Source of the DNA: Demequina oxidasica
Lineage (GTDB): Bacteria; Actinomycetota; Actinomycetes; Actinomycetales; Demequinaceae
Assembly (NCBI RefSeq): GCF_000975115.1
Contig: NZ_BBRE01000002.1
Coordinates: 248,001 to 312,000 of the forward strand
Direction: 5' to 3'
Length of the DNA: 64,000 bases
Each line of letters starts with the position of its first letter. The first letter of the stretch is position 1. Positions 26,090-33,457 of this stretch are shown piece by piece. The notes under the pieces were generated by a model, which saw only the letters and a list, made by a program, of their open reading frames with translations, ran no database searches and had not been told where the DNA came from. Both the position numbers and the translations under genes were made by a program.

Positions 26090-27604
26090 ATGACGAGTTT
26101 GAGTCTCGGCCGCGTCCGCGTCATGCGCGCCCTCGACACGTCGGCTGGACGCGACGTGGTCACCGTATGGGCCGTTGTGCTCATGTTTTCCGGGCAGGGT
26201 TTCCGCTACATGCTCGGGCTTCCTCTTTACGCCGCGCTTTGCGTAGTGACGCTGGTGGCCGTGGTTGTCGCATTCCGGGACACAGTGTCGCGCATTAAGG
26301 TCCCCCTGCTGATCACCGGGCTAATAGTGCTCGCGGGGGTCAGCACCGTCTGGTCCGCGACCCCGGCGGTGTCAATCCTGGCGGTGATCGTGCTCATCGC
26401 CACCACCTTCCTCGCCGCCGTCACCGTTCAGTCCGCCGGCACTTTTAGGTTCATGCGGTTGCTCTACCGCGGCCTGCAGATCAGCCTCATCGGCGGTCTG
26501 GCCTTCGAACTCGTAGTCTCCGTGGTGGTCCGCCACCCGCTCAACCCGCTCGTGAGCGACCTCGACTCACTAGCTGGAATCGACCCCAAGGCGTCGCCTT
26601 TTACCTGGTCAAACAATCTTCTCTTTGAGGGCGGCCCCATCCAGGGCTTCGTGGGAAACCGCAACCCGTTTGCGGCTATTGCGCTGGTCGCAGGCATTGT
26701 CGCCGTGGTCATGTTGCTGGACGGGCGCGTGCGTCGCATGGACGCGATCGCCACGATCGCCGCATCGGTGCTGGTTCATGCACTAACGCGTTCAGCGACT
26801 GCCTTCGCCATCATGGCGTGCCTCGTGGTCCTCGTAGCTGCGGCCTTCGTGATCCGTCGGCTTGACCGCCAAATGAGTCGCCTCGTAACAGTCTGTGTGG
26901 GCATGTTCGGGCTCTTCTCGCTCGCGGTGGCCGCCAAGTTCTATCCCTTGGTGCTAGGCCTCTTCGATCGCGACACCGACCTCACCAACCGCACCGGAAT
27001 CTGGGAGCATGTTTCGGCTCTTGCATTGGAGAGGCCTCAAGGTTGGGGCTACGTGGCCTACTGGCCCGTGTGGGAGGAGCCATACGCCTCCGTCGTGCGG
27101 AACACGACGCTACGCGCAACGCACGCGCATAACGCCTTTATCGACGCTTGGTTCCAACTCGGCGTTGCAGGCATGGTTTGCCTCATCGCGATCGTGGTGG
27201 CGTTGTCGATCCGGTCGTGGCGCATTGTGCAACATAGCAACCGAGGTGACTCCTACATACCGCTGGGGTGGGCACTGCTCACGGCAGCGCTCGCGTTGCA
27301 AGCCTTCACTGAATCCAGGCTGCTGGTCGAGGGCGGATGGTTCCTCCTGGTCGCGCTCGTGCTCATGGTTCCGCGGGGGATCGCGTTCCAGTTGACCGCA
27401 CCATACTTGGTCCGCACGGGGTCACGCAGCGAGCCGGATATGGCGCTATGGAAGAAGACCCCACCTCGCGCCCACTCGGATCGTATCCCGCTCATGATTG
27501 ACGACCCACGCATTGCAGACGGCACCCTGGCTCGCGAGTACGCGACACCGCCCGAGGACGAGCAACCGCGTCGTGGCTCGTCAGATAGGCCCGACGCCTC
27601 TTAA
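26090..27604 (+). CDS. O-antigen ligase/polymerase-like membrane protein
   Basis: The 504-residue protein has about ten hydrophobic segments and the Wzy_C/O-antigen-ligase landmark THAHNAFIDAWFQLGVAGM in its external loop before a membrane segment. Members join or polymerise glycans at the outer face of the membrane. No glycosyltransferase cluster surrounds it, so the glycan is unknown; a role in a surface polysaccharide is inference. The last 90 residues are hydrophilic and charged. The ribosome binding site GGTGAGGAG precedes the ATG. Confidence 0.8.
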   Translation: MTSLSLGRVRVMRALDTSAGRDVVTVWAVVLMFSGQGFRYMLGLPLYAALCVVTLVAVVVAFRDTVSRIKVPLLITGLIVLAGVSTVWSATPAVSILAVIVLIATTFLAAVTVQSAGTFRFMRLLYRGLQISLIGGLAFELVVSVVVRHPLNPLVSDLDSLAGIDPKASPFTWSNNLLFEGGPIQGFVGNRNPFAAIALVAGIVAVVMLLDGRVRRMDAIATIAASVLVHALTRSATAFAIMACLVVLVAAAFVIRRLDRQMSRLVTVCVGMFGLFSLAVAAKFYPLVLGLFDRDTDLTNRTGIWEHVSALALERPQGWGYVAYWPVWEEPYASVVRNTTLRATHAHNAFIDAWFQLGVAGMVCLIAIVVALSIRSWRIVQHSNRGDSYIPLGWALLTAALALQAFTESRLLVEGGWFLLVALVLMVPRGIAFQLTAPYLVRTGSRSEPDMALWKKTPPRAHSDRIPLMIDDPRIADGTLAREYATPPEDEQPRRGSSDRPDAS

Positions 27605-27621
27605 TAGCACCCTGTTCAGTG

Positions 27622-28434
27622 CTACTTGCTCTTCTTCTTCTTGGCCTTCTTCTCCGCAGCCTTCGCGGCGTCGGCCTGACGCTTGTGGACGTTATAGGCG
27701 TGTGCAGCGGCACCGACAATGCCAGCCTGATTGAAGAGCTCGGCAGGCACGATGGGTGCGCGTAGTGCCAGCTTGGGGAGGAACTCCTCCCAGTGCTTGG
27801 AGATTCCGCCACCCACGATGATCAGGTCAGGCCAGAGCAGCTTCTCCATCTCGGAGTAATACCGCTGCAGGTGCACGGTCCACTCTTCCATCGATAGGCC
27901 GTGGCGATCCCGTGCGGACTCCGCGGCGAACTCCTCGGCAATCGCACCGTCAATCTCGACGTGACCAAACTCGGTGTTGCGCACCAGCGTGCCATCCACG
28001 ATGAGCGCTGAGCCCACCCCGGTTCCAAGTGTGGTGAGCAACACCACACCGTCCTGCTCGTGAGCTGCACCGTATTTGTACTCACCGTAGCCAGCGGCAT
28101 CGGCGTCGTTCAGGACCACGACGTCGTGGCCCGCATAGTCGCGGATGATCTGGCGCAGGTCAGTGCCGATCCACTTGTCGTCGACGTTGGCGGCAGTCTT
28201 CACAATGCCGTCCTGGACGACGCCAGGAAAGGTGACACCGACGGGAACCTTCTGCGACGGCTCGAAGCGGGCGATGACCTGTGCGACCGTCCTTGCCACT
28301 GCATCGGGCGTCGAAGGGTCTGGGGTGGGGATGCGATAGCGATCCTCGGTGAGTTCACCGGTCTTGAGGTTGACGGGAGCGCCCTTAATGCCACTTCCGC
28401 CAATGTCTATTCCAAGTGCGATGTGCTTACTCAT
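27622..28434 (-). CDS. ppgK: Polyphosphate glucokinase
   Basis: Phosphorylates glucose using polyphosphate (and usually ATP). The 270-residue ROK-fold protein starts [17 protein letters not shown] and contains [15 protein letters not shown], matching actinobacterial PPGK. It ends in a short lysine-rich tail ([13 protein letters not shown]), an unusual addition that might bind polyphosphate, though this is speculation. The ATG overlaps the stop of map (ATGA), so the two are probably co-translated. It would use glucose released by the GH13 enzyme of the maltose locus. Confidence 0.92.
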   Translation of the reverse strand: MSKHIALGIDIGGSGIKGAPVNLKTGELTEDRYRIPTPDPSTPDAVARTVAQVIARFEPSQKVPVGVTFPGVVQDGIVKTAANVDDKWIGTDLRQIIRDYAGHDVVVLNDADAAGYGEYKYGAAHEQDGVVLLTTLGTGVGSALIVDGTLVRNTEFGHVEIDGAIAEEFAAESARDRHGLSMEEWTVHLQRYYSEMEKLLWPDLIIVGGGISKHWEEFLPKLALRAPIVPAELFNQAGIVGAAAHAYNVHKRQADAAKAAEKKAKKKKSK

Positions 28435-29312
28435 GGCAGTGTCAGAACCTCCGGGCCTGAATCAGTGATCACTATGGTGTGTTCAAACTGTGCGACCCAC
28501 GCCCCGGACTTGGTCACGACGGTCCAGCCGTCGTTCCATTCCTCGTTGGCCTGGGAGCCGTCGACGAGCATCGGCTCCACGGTGAACACCATGCCCGGCT
28601 CGATGACGTCGGCATGCTCGGGGGCCGCGTCGTAGTGGGGGATGACAAGCCCGGTGTGGAACGCGGGTCCCACACCGTGGCCCGTGTAGCTCTGTACCGA
28701 CTCCATCCCAAAGCGGGAGGCGTACTTCTCGATGACGCGGCCAATCACATTGACCTCGCGGCCCGGGTGAGCGGCCTTGATGCCACGCATCATCGCCTCG
28801 TGAGTGACCTCCACGAGCTGACGGCTGCGTTCGGTGCCCTCACCCGCGATGAAGGAACCGCAGTTGTCGCCGTGCATGTGGTTTTTGTAGGCGGTGATGT
28901 CTACCTTCACGATGTCGCCTTCCTCGACGACGGTGGAGTCGGGGATGCCGTGGCAGATCACCTCGTTGACTGAGGTGCACATGGCCTTGGGGAACGGGGG
29001 TCGGCCAGCAGCGCCCGGGTAGCCGAGCGTCGACGGATAGGCACCGTGGTCAAGGATGAATTCGTGGCCGATGCGGTCCAGTTCGTCGGTCGTGACTCCG
29101 GGAACCACATGCTTGCCTACTTCGGCAAGTGCCTGCGCCGCAATCTTGGCGCTGATACGAATGCGCTCGATTGCCTCGGCAGAATGGACATCGCCGCCAG
29201 TCCAACGCGCCGCCCGCTTCTTGCCGACGTAATCTGGGCGGGTGATGCCCTTCGGTACGGCGCGCAGTGGAGACACCACGCCCTTGCTGATGGTCTCGCG
29301 TACTGGTGCCAT
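28431..29312 (-). CDS. map: Methionine aminopeptidase, type I
   Basis: Removes the initiator methionine from proteins, following deformylation. The 293-residue protein has the metal-site motifs [41 protein letters not shown] and a C-terminal FTVEPML plus EHTIVIT. The frame is open upstream past 29312, but the extra codons are antisense to a divergent gene and carry no map sequence; the ATG at 29312 before [14 protein letters not shown] is chosen. The ribosome binding site is weak. Confidence 0.94.
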   Translation of the reverse strand: MAPVRETISKGVVSPLRAVPKGITRPDYVGKKRAARWTGGDVHSAEAIERIRISAKIAAQALAEVGKHVVPGVTTDELDRIGHEFILDHGAYPSTLGYPGAAGRPPFPKAMCTSVNEVICHGIPDSTVVEEGDIVKVDITAYKNHMHGDNCGSFIAGEGTERSRQLVEVTHEAMMRGIKAAHPGREVNVIGRVIEKYASRFGMESVQSYTGHGVGPAFHTGLVIPHYDAAPEHADVIEPGMVFTVEPMLVDGSQANEEWNDGWTVVTKSGAWVAQFEHTIVITDSGPEVLTLP

Positions 29313-29343
29313 ACCTGGCAGTCTATTAGTGGAGGCGATGCTC

Positions 29344-29541
29344 ATGTCCACCGATTCGGAACAGAAGCCGGAGTACTTTTTTAATACCCGAACCAAGATG
29401 GTCGAGAAGGGGCAGTTGAGCTCCTGGGATGACCTCATGGGTCCGTACGCCACTCACGAGGAAGCGGAGAAGGCGCTGGAGACAGCTAAGAAGCGCACCG
29501 AGTCCTGGGATGACGCCGACGACAAGTGGGGCAAGGGCTAA
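29344..29541 (+). CDS. Small SPOR-like actinobacterial protein
   Basis: A 65-residue protein with the pattern EYFFNTRTKMVEKGQ, DDLMGPYATHEEAEKAL and a C-terminal WDDADDKWGKG. It resembles the short actinobacterial proteins annotated as SPOR-domain proteins; the GPYATxEEAE stretch is what links it to that fold. It has no signal peptide. The ATG at 29344 follows GGAGG by eight bases. It is divergent from map, only 31 bases apart, and would share its promoter region. Function unknown. Confidence 0.75.
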   Translation: MSTDSEQKPEYFFNTRTKMVEKGQLSSWDDLMGPYATHEEAEKALETAKKRTESWDDADDKWGKG

Positions 29542-29563
29542 CGCCGGCCGATGCTGGGGCGGG

Positions 29564-30373
29564 CTACTCGTCGAACGTGTGCTCGGCGGCGGGGAAGGTC
29601 CCGCCCTTGACCTCGGCGACGTAGGAACTGGCGGCGTGCGTCATGAGCGCGCCGACCTCGCCGAACGTCTTGGAGAACGAGGGGTGCCAGTCGCCCACGC
29701 CGGCCATGTCGAGCCACACCAGTACCTGGCCGTCCGTATTTGGCCCGGCGCCGATGCCAATGGTGGGGATGTCCAGCGCGGCGGAAATCTCCTGGGCGAC
29801 TGGTGCGACCACCATCTCGAGCACGACCGCGAACGCGCCGGCTTCTTGGAGTGCCACGGCGTCGGCGAGCATGTCGTCATAGGCGCCGTCGCCGCGTCCT
29901 TGGATGCGGCGACCGCCCAGGGCGTTCTCTGACTGCGGCGTGAAGCCCAAGTGGCCCATGAACGGGATGCCTGCATCGGTGACGGCCTTGACCTGGCGCG
30001 CGATGCGGCGCCCACCCTCGAACTTGACGGCGTTTGGACTTCCCAGTTTCATCATGCGGATCGAGGACTCGACCGCCTGCTCGGGCGAGACTTCGTACGA
30101 GCCGAACGGCAGGTCGGCCACCACGAACGCGTGTTCGCTGCCGCGCGAGACCGCGCGCACGAACGGAATCATCTCGTCGACCGTGAGGGGCACGGTGGAC
30201 TCGTAGCCCAGGATGTTGTCGCCTAGCGAGTCGCCCACGAGCAGGATGTCCGCGCCCCCCGCGTCGAAAAGCCTCGCGGTGGGGGTGTCATAGGCCGTCA
30301 GCATCGCGATCTTTTCGCCGCGTGCCTTCATCTCGCCAAAGTGGTGAATTCGAACCTTCTTGCGATCGCTCAT
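29564..30373 (-). CDS. panB: 3-methyl-2-oxobutanoate hydroxymethyltransferase
   Basis: First committed step of pantothenate (hence coenzyme A and ACP prosthetic group) synthesis: transfers a hydroxymethyl group from methylene-tetrahydrofolate to 2-oxoisovalerate. The 269-residue protein contains MLTAYDTPTARLFDAGGAD, LLVGDSLGDNILGY and the late PTIGIGAGPNTDGQVLV, all family motifs. Its ATG overlaps the nadE stop (ATGA), so the two cofactor genes form an operon. Confidence 0.95.
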   Translation of the reverse strand: MSDRKKVRIHHFGEMKARGEKIAMLTAYDTPTARLFDAGGADILLVGDSLGDNILGYESTVPLTVDEMIPFVRAVSRGSEHAFVVADLPFGSYEVSPEQAVESSIRMMKLGSPNAVKFEGGRRIARQVKAVTDAGIPFMGHLGFTPQSENALGGRRIQGRGDGAYDDMLADAVALQEAGAFAVVLEMVVAPVAQEISAALDIPTIGIGAGPNTDGQVLVWLDMAGVGDWHPSFSKTFGEVGALMTHAASSYVAEVKGGTFPAAEHTFDE

Positions 30374-32016
30374 GATTCAACCTTCTCACGCCAGCGGCTG
30401 GTGATTGGCAGTCTGCGGTCGCGGCCAAAGGCCAGCGCGGTGACCTTTGGGCCCGGCGGGTACTGGCGGCGCTTCCACTCCGCGAGGTCGACGAGCGACA
30501 GCACCTTGTCCACCACGTACTCGTCGTAGCCGCGAGCGAGGAGCTCGGCGCGCCCTTCGGCGTGCTCGACGTAAGCGTCGAGCACCTCGTCGAGCAGCTC
30601 GTATGGCGGCAAAGAATCCTGGTCGACCTGCCCGGGACGCAACTCGGCGCTAGGTGGTTTAGTGATGGAGTTTTCGGGAATCGGGGGAGTCTCCCCGCGA
30701 GAGATGGCATCGGCGTTACGCCAGCGGGACAGGTCCCATACGCGAGTCTTATCGAGGTCCTTGATGGGAGCGAACGCCCCGACCGCATCGCCGTAGACGG
30801 TCGAGTAGCCAACCGCGAGCTCGCTCTTGTTACCAGTGGCGAGCGCAAACACGCCCTCGGAGTTGGAAATGCCCATCAGGATCATGCCGCGCACGCGCGC
30901 CTGAACGTTCTCCGCAGCCACCCCTGTCAGCCCGAGCTCGGATTCGAACACCGCGACCATCGGCTCGATGGGCTGCACGCGGTAGTCGGCGCCGAGGTTC
31001 TCGGCGAGCACCTGGGCATCAGACTTGGAGTGGTCGGAAGAGAACTTGGACGGCATGGAGACGCCGATGACGTTCTCGCCGCCCAGGGCATCGGCGGCAA
31101 TTGCCGCGACCAGTGCAGAGTCAATGCCACCGGAAAGCCCGAGCACCACCCTGGACATGCCGTTCTTGAGTACGTAGTCGCGCAGGCCAGTCACGCACGC
31201 CCAGTAGGTCTTGGCGTCGTCACTGAGAGGAGCGGTGACCTCGGAGGCCGGGGGAGTCTCGTCGTCCCGCGGCACGTCCCAGACGATGAGCGCGTCGGTG
31301 AAAGCCGGTGCGGCCGCGAGCAGGCGGCCGTCGGCGCCGACGATGAAGCTCTGGCCGTCGAACACCAGGTCATCTTGGCCGCCCCACATGTTGACGTATG
31401 CCACCGGTGCGGCAACTTCCGCGGCCCGGCGTTGCGCAAGCTCGGTGCGAATGTGTCCCTTGCCCTCCTCAAATGGTGAGCCGTTGAGTACCACGAGGAG
31501 CTGAACGTCGGCATCGTCCATCTGAGACACCGGTCCGCCGTCCTGCCAGATGTCCTCGCAAATCACGAGCCCCACGCGCATGCCGTTGACCTCGACCACG
31601 CACCGGTCCTCGCCAGAGGCGAAGATGCGGCGCTCGTCGAACACGCCGTAGTTGGGCAGGTGGTGCTTGTTGTAGCGCGCGGAGACCGAGCCGTGTTGGA
31701 TGACGACCGCCTGGTTGAAGGGGAGCCCCTTGGCGCTCACTCCAAGCGTGCCGAGCAGCACCGTGAGGCTGCCCAGGCCCTCGGCCTTCAGCGTCTGGGC
31801 GATCTCGGTCACGGAGCGTTCGGCCGCACGCTGGAAGCTTTCACGCAGAGCGAGGTCCTCGATGGGGTAACCGGTGGTGGTCATCTCAGGGAATGCCACC
31901 ATGTGGGCGCCGAGTGCGTGTGCTGCGCGGCATCGGTCGAGGATAAGTGCGCGGTTACCAGCGATGTCGCCAACACAAGTGTTGATCTGCGCCATGGCAA
32001 TTCTCAAGTCAGACAT
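30370..32016 (-). CDS. nadE: NAD+ synthase, glutamine-dependent
   Basis: Final step of NAD synthesis, amidating deamido-NAD with glutamine nitrogen. The 548-residue protein has an N-terminal nitrilase-type glutaminase domain (start MAQINTCVGDIAGN; catalytic Cys in GLVICEDIWQDGGP) and a C-terminal synthetase with the P-loop LGLSGGIDSALVAAIAADAL. It is shorter than the octameric mycobacterial type, matching the proteobacterial-like two-domain form. It heads the nadE-panB operon and is divergent from glnA2 with a 73-base gap. Confidence 0.94.
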   Translation of the reverse strand: MSDLRIAMAQINTCVGDIAGNRALILDRCRAAHALGAHMVAFPEMTTTGYPIEDLALRESFQRAAERSVTEIAQTLKAEGLGSLTVLLGTLGVSAKGLPFNQAVVIQHGSVSARYNKHHLPNYGVFDERRIFASGEDRCVVEVNGMRVGLVICEDIWQDGGPVSQMDDADVQLLVVLNGSPFEEGKGHIRTELAQRRAAEVAAPVAYVNMWGGQDDLVFDGQSFIVGADGRLLAAAPAFTDALIVWDVPRDDETPPASEVTAPLSDDAKTYWACVTGLRDYVLKNGMSRVVLGLSGGIDSALVAAIAADALGGENVIGVSMPSKFSSDHSKSDAQVLAENLGADYRVQPIEPMVAVFESELGLTGVAAENVQARVRGMILMGISNSEGVFALATGNKSELAVGYSTVYGDAVGAFAPIKDLDKTRVWDLSRWRNADAISRGETPPIPENSITKPPSAELRPGQVDQDSLPPYELLDEVLDAYVEHAEGRAELLARGYDEYVVDKVLSLVDLAEWKRRQYPPGPKVTALAFGRDRRLPITSRWREKVES

Positions 32017-32089
32017 GTCGTCAGCCTATCCGTCGGCGCGTCCCTGGTCACGTTACACAAACGACACGTGAGTACGGCAAGATGGGGGC

Positions 32090-33424
32090 ATGGATAAGCA
32101 GCAGGAGTACGTGCTTCGCAGCGTCGAAGAACGGGACATTCGATTCATCCGCTTGTGGTTCACCGATGTGCTGGGGATTCTCAAGTCCGTGGCGATCGCC
32201 CCGGCGGAGCTCGAGAACGCGTTCGACGAGGGCATTGGCTTTGACGGCAGCGCCGTCGAGGGACTGACCCGCGTCTACGAGGCGGACATGCTCGCCAAGC
32301 CGGACCCCTCGACTTTTCAGATTTTGCCGTGGCGTGGCGAGCGTCAGGGTGCCGCCCGCATGTTCTGCGACATCTACACGCCCGATGGCGAGCCCGCGCT
32401 GTCCGACCCGCGCCAGGTGCTCAAGCGTACTCTCGACAAGGCGTCCAAGCTGGGCTTCAGCTTCTACACGCACCCAGAGATTGAGTTCTACCTCTTCAAG
32501 CCGCTGGAGGAGGGCAAGCTGCCCAAGCCCATCGACCAGGCCGGCTACTTCGACAACGTGCCGCGCGGCACCGCTCACGAGTTCCGCCGCACCGCGATCA
32601 CGATGCTCGAGAACATGGGCATCTCCGTCGAGTTCAGCCACCATGAGGCGGGTCCCGGCCAGAACGAGATCGACCTGCGCTACGCGGACGCGCTACAGAT
32701 GGCGGACAACATCATGACGTTCCGCATGGTCATCAAGGAGGTGGCCCTTGAGCAGGGCCTGTTCGCCTCGTTCATGCCCAAGCCCTTGGCCACCGGCCCC
32801 GGTTCTGGCATGCACACCCACATGAGCCTGTTCGAGGGTGACAGGAACGCCTTCTTCGAGGCTGGCGCGCCCCACCAGTTGTCGCCAGTGGCACGCCAGT
32901 TCATGGCGGGAATCCTTAAGCACGCGCCGGAGATCACCGCGATCACCAACCAGTACGTGAACTCCTACAAGCGCCTTTGGGGTGGTGCCGAGGCGCCGTC
33001 CTACGTGTGCTGGGGCTCGAACAACCGCAGCGCGCTGGTCCGCATTCCCACTCACAAGCCGGGCAAGGGCCAGTCCACCCGCGTCGAGTACCGCGCGATG
33101 GACTCCGCGGCCAACCCATACCTGAGCTTCGCTGTCATGCTTGCTGCCGGGCTGAAGGGCATCGAAGACGGCCTCGTACTGCCGGACGGTGCCGAGGACG
33201 ACGTCTGGGAGCTATCCAATTCTGAGCGTCGCGCCATGGGCTACGAGCCATTGCCAGCGTCGCTGTCGGACGCCGTCGACATCATGGAGCGTTCCGAACT
33301 GGTCGCCGAGACCCTGGGCGAGCGCGTGTTCGACTTTGTGCTGCGCAACAAGCGAGCCGAGTGGGACGCCTACCGCGCGCAGGTGACGCCGTACGAACTC
33401 GAGCAGTACCTTCCCGTTCTCTAA
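32090..33424 (+). CDS. glnA2: Glutamine synthetase, GlnA2 type
   Basis: The 444-residue type I glutamine synthetase has the active-site motifs GIGFDGSAVEG, HHEAGPGQNEIDLRY, GSGMHTHMSLF and NRSALVRIP. Where adenylylated enzymes have a Tyr in KxLYxLPPEE, this one reads DVWELSNSERR with Trp near residue 373, so it cannot be modified at that place. It is followed by glnE after 33 bases, the order seen in other actinobacteria. Its likely substrate is glutamate, but actinobacterial GlnA paralogues can act on polyamines, so a check is worthwhile. Confidence 0.9.
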   Translation: MDKQQEYVLRSVEERDIRFIRLWFTDVLGILKSVAIAPAELENAFDEGIGFDGSAVEGLTRVYEADMLAKPDPSTFQILPWRGERQGAARMFCDIYTPDGEPALSDPRQVLKRTLDKASKLGFSFYTHPEIEFYLFKPLEEGKLPKPIDQAGYFDNVPRGTAHEFRRTAITMLENMGISVEFSHHEAGPGQNEIDLRYADALQMADNIMTFRMVIKEVALEQGLFASFMPKPLATGPGSGMHTHMSLFEGDRNAFFEAGAPHQLSPVARQFMAGILKHAPEITAITNQYVNSYKRLWGGAEAPSYVCWGSNNRSALVRIPTHKPGKGQSTRVEYRAMDSAANPYLSFAVMLAAGLKGIEDGLVLPDGAEDDVWELSNSERRAMGYEPLPASLSDAVDIMERSELVAETLGERVFDFVLRNKRAEWDAYRAQVTPYELEQYLPVL

Positions 33425-33457
33425 TCCTGGGCTCGCCATCCACCATAGGGTGAAGTA

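Noticed and set aside
29313..29453. 47-codon extension of map
   Set aside because: It is antisense to the small SPOR-like gene, which has a good ribosome binding site, and adds no family sequence.
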